Source: Streptomyces sp. Isolate_45 (GTDB lineage: Bacteria; Actinomycetota; Actinomycetes; Streptomycetales; Streptomycetaceae). Taken from it: a stretch of 64,000 nucleotides of DNA. The notes beneath the pieces are model-generated. The model did not search any database. It was not told the origin of the DNA and worked only from the letters and a program-made list of their open reading frames with translations. The stretch spans positions 62,001 to 126,000 of the forward strand of contig NZ_JANFAK020000002.1 of assembly GCF_024721315.2 (NCBI RefSeq), written 5' to 3'. Below, one piece after another: positions 1-8,402 of the stretch. The position numbers and the translations under genes are program-made. Each line of letters starts with the position of its first letter. Position 1 is the first letter of the stretch.

Positions 1-2
1 GC

Positions 3-155
3 GGCCGCTCGGCCGGTCCCGAGGTCCGCCACGACGACTTCTTCGCGCCGGAACCGGCCGACCCGCAGGTCCGCCTACGGGTCGGCGCGGAGGCGGCCGG
101 CTTCTTCCTGGAACACCTGGTAGGACCCTCGCGGCTTCCCGCGGCCGGTGTGTGA
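3..155 (+). CDS. C-terminal end of an unrecognised protein (truncated by window start)
   Basis: An open frame enters from the left edge and stops at TGA 153-155, giving about 50 residues. The piece is acidic and then hydrophobic (DDFFAPEPADPQ, then EAAGFFLEHL) and reads like the tail of a soluble enzyme or regulator. I do not recognise the family. Codon third positions are mostly G or C, which supports real coding. The next gene is on the other strand, so this is the end of a separate transcription unit. Confidence 0.4.
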   Translation, partial: GRSAGPEVRHDDFFAPEPADPQVRLRVGAEAAGFFLEHLVGPSRLPAAGV

Positions 156-371
156 GAGCCGGCGGGGCCGCCTCGCGGGCCGTTGACGAGACATTGGCGG
201 CCGGGCGCGTACGGGTCCACCGGCCGTTGGGGAGCCGCGCGGGCGTTCGGGCCGTTCGGCCCGTGTCGGGGTGGACAGCCGACAAGCTACGACACTCGCC
301 GGTGGCATCCGTCCTCGTCCACGCCGCACCGCGTTCACAGGGGCCGGTACTGGAAGCACGAAGGACGGACG

Positions 372-986
372 TCATCGAATCCGGATGGTGGCGCAGGTGA
401 ACGTGGTGTCCTGGAGCAGTGCCGGGGTGATGGCGACGCCGGTCAGGTGCTCTGCCAGAGCGAACGCCGCCGGCGCGGACAGGTCCGTTTCCGGAGCCTC
501 CTCGAAAGTCTCCTCGAAATGGAAGCCGATCTGCCGTATGACGTCGAGAAGTTCGTCCGGTGTGGTCCCCCACCTGTCCTCCGGGAACATGGGGTCGAAG
601 CAAAGCCGCAGGACCTGGTCCTCCGCCCAGAGGAACGTACCGACGGCGTTGACGTTCACGAAGTGGGAGACCCAGCTCGCCCCGGTCGAGGCCGGCAGGG
701 CTCGATCCTCGGTGACGCCGAGGTAGCCGTTCGGCTCGATCAACAGCGTCCAGGCACCCACGGTCGTCATGGCGACCAGCTGACGTTCGCCCTCGGTCAG
801 GTCGTACTGAGCGAAAGCCGCGTCGACCACAGCGGCCATACCCCGCAAGGGCTCCTCTTGCCGGCCTTCGAACCGGGACCTGACGTCATCCGGTGACAAC
901 CCCCGCACGAGCGTGAAGCAGTAGGCCTCGGCGAGGTCCGGAAAGTCGTTCTCGAACCACGCGTAGTCCGCTCCGGTCTTCGTCAT
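372..986 (-). CDS. DUF6461-family protein
   Basis: A 204-residue soluble protein without signal peptide or membrane segment. The N-terminal part (DYAWFENDFPDLAEAYCFTLVRG), the central TLLIEPNGYLGV block and a following FLWAEDQ segment match the actinobacterial DUF6461 family, whose function is unknown. These proteins are often scattered as paralogs and sometimes sit near toxin or polymorphic-effector genes, but nothing here shows such a role. An upstream ATG at 993-995 directly abuts the GAGGGAGG ribosome binding site; the ATG at 984-986 has normal spacing and was chosen. It is convergent with the partial gene at the left edge and divergent from the VOC gene at 1136. The family assignment comes from sequence memory, not a search. 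Confidence 0.7.
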   Translation of the reverse strand: MTKTGADYAWFENDFPDLAEAYCFTLVRGLSPDDVRSRFEGRQEEPLRGMAAVVDAAFAQYDLTEGERQLVAMTTVGAWTLLIEPNGYLGVTEDRALPASTGASWVSHFVNVNAVGTFLWAEDQVLRLCFDPMFPEDRWGTTPDELLDVIRQIGFHFEETFEEAPETDLSAPAAFALAEHLTGVAITPALLQDTTFTCATIRIR

Positions 987-1135
987 GCCGCCCATCCTCC
1001 CTCGTGTCGCCGACAGCGGAAGCGCGCCGGTGCCGTCGAGGGGGAGCGGCTGGGAACCATGGGCATGGTCACCGCCGGGGCAAGGACACGTCGTCGCCGT
1101 GGCCCGGGCCGACGGCGACTTCTAGGATCTCCGGC

Positions 1136-1873
1136 ATGGCGACAAGACTCGTACAGATCAATATGAAGGCCCAGGACGACTCCGTACTCGGCCGGTTCTG
1201 GGCGGAGGCTCTCGGGTGGGGTGTCGACAGCGAGGCACCCGGTGTGACGAACCTCGAACCCGTCGGTTTCGCCTACCCCGACCCCGTGGCCGTCTGCGTC
1301 GACATCGTGGCTCGCCCGGAACCCAAAACGGTGAAGAACCGGGTCCACATTGATCTGGCCACCACCTCGACCGCCCATCAGGCGGAGTTGGTCGCGCGCC
1401 TGCGGGATCTGGGCGCGACGCTCGCCGACGTGGGTCAGGGCAACGTCCCCTGGACGGTGATGGCCGATCCGGAGGGCAACGAGTTCTGCGTCCTGGAACC
1501 CCGTCCGATCTACCAGGACACCGGGCCGATCGCCGCGGTGGTGGTCGACTGCACCGACCCACGAGCGATGGTCCGGTTCTGGGGCGGGGCGATGGATTGG
1601 ACGCTCCACGACGTCAGCAACGACCAGGCGACGATGCGTTCCGCGCAAGGCGTCGGCCCCTACCTGGAGTTCATCCGCACCCTCGACGCGAAGAGCGTGT
1701 GGAACCGCGTTCACCTCGATGTCCGCCCCTACCCCGGTGACGACCTGAAAGAGGAAGAGGCTCGACTGCGCGCCCTGGGCGCCACCGACCCCGGCATCGA
1801 CCGGTCCGACATCTCCTGGACGGTTCTGGCCGACCCGGAAGGCAACGAGTTCTGCCTCCTCACTCCTCGCTGA
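1136..1873 (+). CDS. VOC-superfamily protein with two glyoxalase-like domains
   Basis: A 245-residue cytoplasmic protein built from two tandem vicinal-oxygen-chelate (Glyoxalase_6-type) modules, about residues 1-123 and 128-245. Each module ends in the same signature, a WTV.ADPEGNEFC strand followed by a short tail, and each has an internal R/K-NRVH(I/L)D strand. The duplication lets one chain form the two-module VOC fold that others build as a dimer. These proteins include lyases, dioxygenases and antibiotic-binding resistance proteins; no metal set specific to one reaction is obvious, so the substrate is unknown. The frame is open back to 1004, but alignment with the fold begins at the ATG at 1136 (MATRLVQINMKA), which was chosen. 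It stands alone. Confidence 0.8.
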   Translation: MATRLVQINMKAQDDSVLGRFWAEALGWGVDSEAPGVTNLEPVGFAYPDPVAVCVDIVARPEPKTVKNRVHIDLATTSTAHQAELVARLRDLGATLADVGQGNVPWTVMADPEGNEFCVLEPRPIYQDTGPIAAVVVDCTDPRAMVRFWGGAMDWTLHDVSNDQATMRSAQGVGPYLEFIRTLDAKSVWNRVHLDVRPYPGDDLKEEEARLRALGATDPGIDRSDISWTVLADPEGNEFCLLTPR

Positions 1874-2709
1874 CCTCGATCAATCGCTCCGGCCGGTTGC
1901 GTGCGATCGGCCGGAGTCCGGGGCTGGTGGCCGCGGCGTCCGGTGCCGAGGCGTTGACGGCTACGGGCTGGGCCGGACCGTCAGGGGGCCCACCGCCGGG
2001 ACTTCTGGGTGGGACCGGTCTCTCCCGCACGCGGGAAACGATCATCTGTCCGACGCAAATCGATTTTCCAGGGCCTCGTGCATGCCAGATCGGAGGGCTC
2101 GTGAACAGCACGTCGTCAGCGTCCCGGAAGGCTGCCCAACGCGGCCCGAGTGCTGAGTGTCTCCGGACCCGAGCGCGAGCCGGGCCGCCCGGGGGAGGCG
2201 TGGGCACCGCCTCCCTGGTGGTCTTCTGGTGACGGGTGGGTTACGGCCCGCTACGGCACCCGGCATGGTGTCGTTGGGCTGCGTATGGACCAGAGAACCG
2301 TTCCAGCACCGAGGGGTTCCGCCGATGTTGTGGCGGGCGCCGGTTGGGTTTGCGATTCCCCGATCTACGACGCCCTTGAGCGTCAGTGGCTCCAGGAGGG
2401 CCGGGCGATTCCCGGCGGCGAAGGCTCCGTGCCGACGGGCAGGCATCGGGCAGGGGAGGGCGACCTGTTCCGCCGCGGCTGACCGGGCGAGGGTCCCACC
2501 TCCACCGCCGGCCCCGAGGGGCCGCCGCGGGCCCACGAACAGGGCCGTGTCCTGGACGGGGCCGGGGCGGACACCGGTGTCAGGGGCCCCGGGCGGCGGC
2601 CGCCCGGAATGCGGAGCCGTGCGGTGCTGTGCACGATGGGAGCCGGACGGGTGCACGCTCAGGCCGGCCGCGCCGGGGAGCCCGCTCCGGACTCCGCAGG
2701 GGAGGCGCC
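1874..2709. other. Gene-poor stretch, 836 bp
   Basis: No reading frame here has both a plausible start signal and a recognisable protein. A plus-strand frame around 2285-2482 (containing SPIYDALERQWLQEGR) could be a scrap of a small protein but cannot be supported. A short hairpin lies at 2509-2524 (CGGCCCC, 2-nt gap, GGGGCCG). The last part, just before 2710, holds the ribosome binding site of the next gene. Confidence 0.5.
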
Positions 2710-3363
2710 ATGGCCCCGGACCGCACCGACGACAGGACAACCCCTCGCCGTACCGGCATTTTCCTGGGTTTCGCGCCGTGGATCATTTTCGACGTGATCG
2801 CGGGACCCAGCACGTGGAAGCTGGCGGCGTTCACCGCACTGATCGCCTCACTGGTGCTGAACGTGCCCGACCTGCGGCGCGGCAGCGTCAAGGTGCTGGA
2901 GATCACCGGAATGGTGTTCTTCGCGGTGATCTCGATCTTGGCCCTCGTGGTCGACCGCGGTGACCTGCTGTGGCTGGAGACGTACGCGCAGACACTGTCG
3001 AGCGGGGTCATCGCCGCGGTCGCCCTCGGGTCGCTGGCGTTCACACCGTTCACCGAGCAGTACGCCCGCGAGGCGGTGCCCCCCGAGTACTGGGACTCCC
3101 CGGTGTTCCGCCGGACGAACCGGGTGCTGACGGCCGTGTGGGGCGCCGTGTTCGTCCTCATCGCGATCGCCGGCCTGATCGCCGTGGAATCCGGGCACCA
3201 CGGCGACTGGCTCAACTGGGTCATCCCTGTCCTCCTGCTCGTGGTGGCGATCAGGATCACCGCCTGGTACCCGGAACACGTCCGATCCACCGCCCGGCAG
3301 ACCCGACCCGGTGCGGGCGCGTCGCCCACCGGCCCGCCCCACAGCGCTCCGGGCCGGCGGTGA
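2710..3363 (+). CDS. Integral membrane protein, unknown function
   Basis: A 217-residue polytopic membrane protein. Hydrophobic spans are visible at about residues 19-46 (FLGFAPWIIFDVIAG followed by LAAFTALIASLVL), 60-80, 95-112, 140-163 and 170-188, with a short charged N-terminus and a Pro/Arg-rich C-terminal tail. A periplasmic or cytoplasmic loop contains EQYAREAVPPEYW. Similar proteins of unknown role are common in actinobacteria; there are no transporter or enzyme motifs. The frame is open far upstream, but the ATG at 2710 is preceded by GGGGAGGCGCC at good spacing. It converges on the kinase gene ending at 3591. Confidence 0.7.
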   Translation: MAPDRTDDRTTPRRTGIFLGFAPWIIFDVIAGPSTWKLAAFTALIASLVLNVPDLRRGSVKVLEITGMVFFAVISILALVVDRGDLLWLETYAQTLSSGVIAAVALGSLAFTPFTEQYAREAVPPEYWDSPVFRRTNRVLTAVWGAVFVLIAIAGLIAVESGHHGDWLNWVIPVLLLVVAIRITAWYPEHVRSTARQTRPGAGASPTGPPHSAPGRR

Positions 3364-3590
3364 GGGGCCACGGCCCGCAGCCGAGGCCCGTGACCTCGAC
3401 GACGCCGTTGACGCCTCCGCCCTCCCTGCCGTCACCGTTCGCCGGTACCAGCTCGGCGGAGGCGGTCAAGAGCCGCGCGCCTACGGGCGGTCGCGTTGCG
3501 CAGCAGGGGGGGGCGGGTCCGGTCACCCGCAGGCCGGGGCGGGAGGAGCGCCCCCCCGGTGCCCGACACCGCCCTTCCGCCACGCGGGGT

Positions 3591-4517
3591 TCAGAGGCGA
3601 GGCAGAAGTGCCTCGGCCACCGCGGTCTGGGAAGGGTCGATGGCGGTCCGTCCGTCCTCGACGTCCCACAGGGTGTTCTGGAGCAGCCGGGCCAGGGTCC
3701 AGCCGGCCGCGCGCCCGCGGTCCAGGCCGAGCGCCTCCGTCAGTAGGTCGAAGCGGCGACGCACCACCCGGTGGGTGTTCCCGGTGGAGCGGAGCACCTC
3801 CCGGCCGGTGTCCAGCGCGGGCCACAGGTCGAAGCCCGGGTCGCCGATGAGGGGTTCGGGGTCGATGGCCAGCCACGGCTCGCGCTCGGCGGCGAGCACG
3901 TTGTCGTAGTGCAGGTCCCAGTGCAACATCCTGTCGCCGGGCTCGCCGACCAGCTCCGCGACCGCGGAGGCCCAGCCGTGCAGCCGCCGCCGGTCCGCCG
4001 GGTCCGACAGGGCGGCGCCGGCCGCCGGTACGGCCATCAGCATGTCGCGCGCGACATCACCGAGGCCGCGCAGGCCCTCGGGCGCCGGGACGGCGTGCAG
4101 CCGTGCCATCAGCGCCGCCAGGGTGCTCATGGCCACGTCGTCGTTCTCGACGGAAGTCAGGGTGCGCGAGCCGTCCAGGCGTTCCAGGAGCACGGCGCCG
4201 CTCTCCGGGTCGTGGCCGAGCAGCCGTACGATGCCGTCGCCGTTCCACGCCCGCAGCCCGATCAGTGCGGCGGTCGTCTCGGCGCGGGGCATCTGGAGTT
4301 TGAGCGCGGCGCGGGTGCCGTCCGCGCGGCACACCGGTACCACCAGTGCGGCCTCGCCGGACCCGACGTCGCCGTCGGGCTCCAGCTCCCACCGCCCGAG
4401 GAGCTCCGCCACGAGTGTGGGCAGTCGGGCGATCCAGGCCCGTTCCGCCTCACCGCCGTTCCTCGCGTACGAGGCGACCAGGGAGTCGGGGACCTCGATT
4501 TCCAGGGGCGGACTCAT
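3591..4517 (-). CDS. Aminoglycoside/hydroxyurea phosphotransferase-family kinase
   Basis: A 308-residue soluble kinase of the APH(6)/hydroxyurea-resistance type. Known members phosphorylate streptomycin at the 6-hydroxyl or hydroxyurea; many chromosomal paralogs have no defined substrate. Visible landmarks are an ATP-anchoring lysine in AALKLQM (about residue 73), the catalytic loop HWDLHYDN (199-206, Brenner-type motif with Asp201 and Asn206) and a metal-binding IDPEP (218-222) in place of DFG. The length fits the family. The start ATG is at 4515-4517. The gene diverges from the isomerase-family gene at 4884 across a spacer with a perfect 32-bp palindrome. Resistance function is possible but is an inference from family only. 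Confidence 0.8.
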   Translation of the reverse strand: MSPPLEIEVPDSLVASYARNGGEAERAWIARLPTLVAELLGRWELEPDGDVGSGEAALVVPVCRADGTRAALKLQMPRAETTAALIGLRAWNGDGIVRLLGHDPESGAVLLERLDGSRTLTSVENDDVAMSTLAALMARLHAVPAPEGLRGLGDVARDMLMAVPAAGAALSDPADRRRLHGWASAVAELVGEPGDRMLHWDLHYDNVLAAEREPWLAIDPEPLIGDPGFDLWPALDTGREVLRSTGNTHRVVRRRFDLLTEALGLDRGRAAGWTLARLLQNTLWDVEDGRTAIDPSQTAVAEALLPRL

Positions 4518-4666
4518 GGGGGGCCTTCGGGGGAGTGGGCTTCGGAGGAGGTGCCGTGCCGTCGCTGAGCCTAACGACAGGATGCCGAGGGGGCTCGGGA
4601 ATTGTGGGTGCGGCAGGGGGCGGGGCGGGGTGCGGGAGGGCATCGTCGGGGTTTGCCCCGCGACAG

Positions 4667-4700
4667 CCGATGCACCGCGCTCGCCGATGCACCGCGCTCG
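4667..4700. repeat. 17-bp perfect tandem duplication
   Basis: CCGATGCACCGCGCTCG occurs at 4667-4683 and again immediately at 4684-4700. The second copy runs into the left edge of the palindrome that follows. Two exact adjacent copies in non-coding DNA suggest either a replication-slippage product or a duplicated protein-binding site. Confidence 0.85.
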
Positions 4701-4730
4701 GCGGGCACCCCCGGCCGGGGGTGCCCGCCG
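4699..4730. repeat. Perfect 32-bp GC palindrome
   Basis: The left arm CGGCGGGCACCCCCGG (4699-4714) is followed with no spacer by its exact reverse complement (4715-4730). All 16 pairs match. It lies between two divergent genes, so it is not placed as a normal terminator for either of them. It could be an operator, a cruciform or hairpin-forming site, or a trace of a mobile element end. Confidence 0.9.
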
Positions 4731-4883
4731 GATCCCGAGCCGCGGACTGTCGACCGGCCGCGTGGTCCGGCCGGCCCCGCCTCCCGCCCCGCGTGCCGCC
4801 TGCCGCGCGTGACGAATCGATGAGTTCGTACCGCCTGCGGAGTCCTTTCCGGCGGACACTGGACGAGACGAAGGGAGAACGCC

Positions 4884-5507
4884 GTGGAAGACGTCTGGAC
4901 GATGGTGCACGCGGAGCGGGCGGCCCTGGTCGAGGACCTGGAGCGCCTCGATCAGGACCAGTGGCGGACGCCGTCCCTCTGCGCGGGGTGGACGGTGCAC
5001 GACGTGGTCGCCCACCTGGTCGACACGGCCCGTACGACGCGCCTCGGCTTCGTCACCGGACTGGTCCGGGCGCGATTCGACTTCGACCGGCAGAACGCCC
5101 GCGGTGTGGAACGCGCGCGGGGCGCCTCGCCGCAGGAGACGCTGCGACGGTTGCGCGAGGCGGCGACCCGGAGGTCGACCCCGCCTGCGCCGCTCGACAG
5201 TCGTCTCGTCGAGGAGATCGTCCACGGTGAGGACATCCGCCGGCCCCTGGGCATCGCCCACCGCTACCCGCAGGAGGCCGCCGTCAGGGCGCTTCGGCTG
5301 CAGACGCGCACCCCGGCGTCGTTCGGCGGTGCCAAGGAGCTCGTCACGCGCGTCCGCCTGACGGCCGGGGACGCGGGCCTGGCGATCGGCACCGGACCGG
5401 ACGTCGAAGGCCCCGCGCTCTCCCTCCTGCTGGCGGTCACCGGACGCCGAGTGGCCCTGGACGACCTCGCCGGACCGGGCCTCCCGACTCTGGCGGCAGG
5501 CATCTGA
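4884..5507 (+). CDS. Maleylpyruvate-isomerase-family, mycothiol-dependent-type protein
   Basis: A 207-residue soluble four-helix protein of the DinB/MDMPI superfamily. The N-terminal motif CAGWTVHDVVAHLVD (about residues 33-47) is the hallmark of the actinobacterial TIGR03083-like maleylpyruvate isomerase group, with the histidine of the putative metal site in HDVVAHL. A second metal-ligand-like segment is EEIVHGEDIRRPLG. Family members use mycothiol in isomerisation or conjugation; the substrate here is unknown. The GTG start at 4884 follows AAGGGAGAAC. No partner gene is adjacent; the next block downstream is a broken DUF1453 gene. Confidence 0.75.
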   Translation: MEDVWTMVHAERAALVEDLERLDQDQWRTPSLCAGWTVHDVVAHLVDTARTTRLGFVTGLVRARFDFDRQNARGVERARGASPQETLRRLREAATRRSTPPAPLDSRLVEEIVHGEDIRRPLGIAHRYPQEAAVRALRLQTRTPASFGGAKELVTRVRLTAGDAGLAIGTGPDVEGPALSLLLAVTGRRVALDDLAGPGLPTLAAGI

Positions 5508-5625
5508 CGAGCCCACCACTTCGGCGGGACGCCGCGCCCCCGCTCCCGCCTCCACCTCCCTCTCCACCCGGCTCTCCACCCCTGGGCGCAGGTGTTCCGG
5601 GCCTTCGCGCAGCAGCCTTGGGCGC

Positions 5626-5877
5626 ATGGACACCACGACCTGAATCATCGACATCGACATCGCCCTCGTCCTCATCGTCTTCCGGCAACTGCGCGAGGGT
5701 CCGCTGACACTGCGGTCCTACCTCCTGCCGCTCGGAATCGTGACCTTCGTCGGCTTCAGCTACCTCGACGGCGTTCCCACGCCCCTCCGCCCGTCCCCAG
5801 CCGGGCGGCATGCGTGGAGGGCAGAGCGGATTCTGCCCCGTTCGACACCTTCGGACGGGAGAGGGAGGATGAAGTGA
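5626..5877 (+). pseudogene. Broken DUF1453-type membrane protein gene
   Basis: From ATG 5626 the frame reads MDTTT, hits TGA, then continues IIDIDIALVLIVFRQLREG and LTLRSYLLPLGIVTFVGFSYLDGVPT before becoming non-homologous. This matches the first part of the small actinobacterial membrane proteins of the DUF1453 type, which begin with a short leader, one membrane span, a QLREG-like turn and a second span ending near a G(I/V)PT motif. The early nonsense codon and the loss of the remaining spans after about 5790 make it a pseudogene. The frame runs on to TGA 5875-5877 without resemblance to the family. The assignment is from pattern memory. Confidence 0.55.
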
Positions 5878-6036
5878 TGGACCGGACTCCCTTTGGGGTG
5901 ACTCGGTAAGCGCCAGGGACGCACTCCTCCTTGCCGTTCGCGACAGCCGGTGGGCCTACGCCGTCCCCCTGCCGCACGGCAGCTGTTTCGTCCCTCATGC
6001 GGATGCCCTCGCCCCCACAGGCGTGAGGAAGCTGAG

Positions 6037-6612
6037 ATGAACAAGCGGACCCGTGTCGTCCTGAGCGCCCCCCTTCTGGCCTGCTCGCTGGCCATCGGGC
6101 CGGCCGCCGCAGCCGTATGGGCGGCTGCCCCACAGGCCTTGCCCTCGGCACAATGCTTCGTCGAGGCGAAGCCCGGCGATGCCACCAAGTCGATCATTAC
6201 CGGCGAGGGCTTCAACAAGGGGACCAAGGTAACCGTCGACCAGACCGACGGCCCCGGCGGCGTGTTGGTCACCGTCGGCGAGGACGGCAAGTTCTCGGTC
6301 GCCGACCAGCCCAACGGCAAGTACACGGCCGCCGGCGGCGGGCTGAACGCGAGCTGCCTGGGCGGTCAGGCGGCCCAGGACGCCGTCAACAAGAATGCCG
6401 TCGACGCCGCGCGGAAGGCCGGCGCCGCCGAGGGCTTCACCACCGGCAAGGAACTGGCGCAGGCCGGCAATTGCGCTGCGAAGCCCAAGGCCAACCCGGT
6501 GCCGCAGGGACTCGTGCCCGATGCGGCGTCCCAAAAGGCGGCCAAGGAGGCACATGACGCGGCCTTCGAGGCAGCCTTCAACACGGCGATCAAGCGGTAC
6601 TGCACCGACTAG
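6037..6612 (+). CDS. Secreted protein of unknown function
   Basis: A 191-residue exported protein. The N-terminus (MNKRTRVVL, then a hydrophobic core ending AAAVWAAA) is a classical Sec signal peptide with probable cleavage near residue 30. The mature part has a bead-like beta-rich region (GEGFNKGTKVTVDQTDGPGG, residues about 56-75) resembling an immunoglobulin-like or calcium-independent surface module, then an Ala/Lys-rich helical region with three cysteines in total (near FVEA, in ASCLG, in NCAAK) plus a last one in YCTD. No enzyme motif is visible. The ATG at 6037 follows GAGGAAGCTGAG; the open frame upstream to 5950 was rejected. An IS5 remnant begins directly after the stop. Confidence 0.7.
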   Translation: MNKRTRVVLSAPLLACSLAIGPAAAAVWAAAPQALPSAQCFVEAKPGDATKSIITGEGFNKGTKVTVDQTDGPGGVLVTVGEDGKFSVADQPNGKYTAAGGGLNASCLGGQAAQDAVNKNAVDAARKAGAAEGFTTGKELAQAGNCAAKPKANPVPQGLVPDAASQKAAKEAHDAAFEAAFNTAIKRYCTD

Positions 6613-6614
6613 GG

Positions 6615-6750
6615 GTCCGTCGTCGAATTGATCCCGCCCCGAGCAGGAGGGATGCGAGGGTGACCGCTGCTTCGTAAGAGGTAGCGGTCTTCTCGTAGCG
6701 GGTGGTGATGACCCGGAGCCCAGCGGAGCGAGTGACTCCCGCTCGTGTTC
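6615..6750 (-). pseudogene. C-terminal remnant of an IS5-family transposase
   Basis: On the minus strand one frame reads LRVITTRYEKTATSYEAA followed by VTLASLLLGAG, which is the characteristic end of a group of Streptomyces IS5-type DDE transposases (TRYEKTA.SY.AAV.LASLL). Nothing upstream of the motif is recognisable, so only the last 40 or so codons remain, and the natural stop is lost. It abuts the stop codon of the secreted-protein gene, which points to a deletion or insertion end here. Confidence 0.65.
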
Positions 6751-6849
6751 GGCAAGTTCGTGACGATCACCCACGGGATCGTGGTCCCGGACGCGCCGAG
6801 TCCTGGGGCGGGCTCCCTGCCCCTCCCCGGGAGCGCACGCCGAGCTTGC

Positions 6850-7359
6850 CTACGCGGGTGAGTTTGCGGGCCAAGCGTATTCGAGCTCGGGCAGCTCGAA
6901 ACCCTGCTCGAACCGGCAGACACGCTCATCGGTACGGAGGGCGCCATGCCGCTCGTAGAAGGCGATGGCGCGGGTATTGGCGTGCAGGACTTCCAGGTAG
7001 ACCGAGCTGCCCGGGTGTTCATCGGCCGCCCATCCCAAAGCGTGCGCCAGCAGCCGGCTGCCGATCCCGGACCCGGTGCGGCCCGGCCTGGCGTGCAGGT
7101 TGTCCAACAAGAGCCGACCGTCGGATTGAAGGATCAAATAGGCGAAACCCTGTATTTCGGCCGCTTCCTCCGCCACGAACAGCGTCGCCCCCGGGCGTGG
7201 CTCGTCAAGTCGGCCGAGCCACAGTTGCAGCCGATCTTCGAGAAGAGGGCCGGCCAAGAAACTGCTGGGCATGATTCCCGCATAAGCCGTACGCCAACTC
7301 TCGGCATGCATCGCCGCAACCTCGGCAGCATCGCTCTTGCGGCCCGTTCTGATCTCCAT
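6850..7359 (-). CDS. GNAT-family N-acetyltransferase
   Basis: A 169-residue acetyltransferase. It begins MEIRTGRKSDAAEVAAMH, the usual GNAT beta1-alpha1 opening, has a LDNLHARPGRTGSGIGSRLL stretch (about residues 85-104) forming the acetyl-CoA-binding motif A (Q/R-x-x-G-x-G/A variant), and the terminal YLEVLHANTRAIAFYERHG block (motif B, Asn and Tyr conserved). This pattern is typical of small-molecule or ribosomal-protein acetyltransferases; the substrate cannot be read from sequence. The ATG at 7357-7359 was chosen over a longer open frame because homology starts there. The neighbourhood is full of decayed genes, but this one is intact. Confidence 0.8.
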   Translation of the reverse strand: MEIRTGRKSDAAEVAAMHAESWRTAYAGIMPSSFLAGPLLEDRLQLWLGRLDEPRPGATLFVAEEAAEIQGFAYLILQSDGRLLLDNLHARPGRTGSGIGSRLLAHALGWAADEHPGSSVYLEVLHANTRAIAFYERHGALRTDERVCRFEQGFELPELEYAWPANSPA

Positions 7360-7514
7360 GGGTTCCAGCCTCGCCCACGACCAAGAGCGATGCCACATCA
7401 GGGCAGGTGAAACGGCTAACAGTGCCTTTTGAAGACAGGCCTCGGTACTGCCGGCAGCAACCGGCCAACCGGCCAACCGGCCGAGCGGGAGGGTTTCTCG
7501 GGCGTGGGGGTTCG

Positions 7515-7750
7515 TCAGTGCGGGATGCGGCGGCCGAGGAACGCCGCCACATGATCCAGGGCCGGCGCGTGCTCGGGTACGGGCCGGGCAGGGTCGAAGG
7601 ACCCGCCGGCGGTGCGGGGCAGGTCGCCGTGGATTGCGCGGACGACCGGCAGGGCGGCGCGCGCGACGTCGGCATCCAGGTCGCGACCCCGGCCGAGCGC
7701 GGCGGCGAGGTCCCAGCTGTGCACGAGCAGCTCTACGAGGAGCTGCTCGG
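7515..7750 (-). pseudogene. C-terminal scrap of a TIGR03086-type metal-binding protein
   Basis: The minus-strand frame ending at 7515 reads LLVELLVHSWDLAAALGRG and later PRPVPEHAPALDHVAAFLGRR, the standard tail of TIGR03086 (DinB/MDMPI-like) proteins, with the VHSWDLA histidine and tryptophan intact. The N-terminal half is missing; at about 7745-7755 the frame runs instead into a piece of a MerR regulator. No start codon belongs to it. It is a fragment joined to another fragment by a deletion. Confidence 0.6.
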
Positions 7751-8075
7751 GTCTTCGGGAAGGTCGGAGGCCGCTGCGACGAGGCCCTCGCGGAACTGGG
7801 GCACGTCCAGATCGCCAAGAGCGTCGGTGAGGAAAACGTGGACCAGCTTGCGACGTTGGTCGGGTGACATGTGGGCGGTACGGGTCATCAGGGCAAGTCC
7901 TTCGGGGGGTAGTGCGACGTGTGACGGTGCGTAGGACGGCCTGGTGGGTCCGCGTCGTAACAGCGGTAGCCGCCGGCGGTCCGCCCGGCCGGCACCACGA
8001 CACCCGCGTCGGACCAGTGCCTCTCTCTCCCCCCGAGGGAGAGCCGAGCAGCTTCACGTACCAGTCGCGGTAAAT
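7745..8075 (-). pseudogene. Two remnants of a MerR-family regulator
   Basis: Reading leftward from about 8075, one minus frame gives RHWSDAGVVVPAGRTAGGYR and CYDAD, the winged-helix DNA-binding part of a MerR protein (compare the family RxWxxxGLxxPxRTxxGYRxYD). After about 100 bp of unrelated sequence a second frame starts MTRTAHMSPDQRRKLVHVFL and DALGDLDVPQFREGL, which matches the effector-side helices of the same actinobacterial MerR subgroup. The middle roughly 100 codons are gone and the frame changes, so the gene is dead. The end is fused to the TIGR03086 fragment. Confidence 0.55.
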
Positions 8076-8402
8076 GCCTGATTGATCGGCTTCGTTCGCC
8101 GGGCGGACGAAGGCTCGTATCCCGGGCCGGCAGCCCGCACGGACGCCCCAACCGGCGAACAGGTGCTCCAGCGTTGGCATCGACGCGCGCACCTGGCTCA
8201 AAGTACCGGTGCGGAGTCGGAACAGGCCGGAGTGCGTCCCCGAACCACTTTGACCGGATCGGGGCTCGACAGATGTCTCGGGGCTACAGAGCATGGCGCA
8301 GGACATGGAGACGCTACGGGGGGTCCCTCGGGCGTGGACTCGTGCCGGGTGTGGTTCCGCCGGAGCTTGTGCGGCGCGAGACGAGGTAGGGGTTGGACGG
8401 CC

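Larger units (their letters stand above)
4518..4883. other. Divergent intergenic region, 366 bp
   Basis: It separates the phosphotransferase gene (minus) from the isomerase-family gene (plus) and should hold both promoters. I see no gene. Its notable contents are a 17-bp tandem duplication and a perfect 32-bp palindrome, listed separately. A good ribosome binding site (AAGGGAG) lies at 4871-4877 in front of the GTG at 4884. Confidence 0.6.

Noticed and set aside
2386-2709. Upstream extension of the membrane-protein frame
   Set aside because: The added residues are Arg/Gly/Pro-rich with no homology, while ATG 2710 has a clear ribosome binding site.
3591-5675. A 694-codon minus-strand frame covering the phosphotransferase and the isomerase gene
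   Set aside because: Only its last 308 codons are protein-like; the rest is the antisense shadow of the isomerase-family gene.
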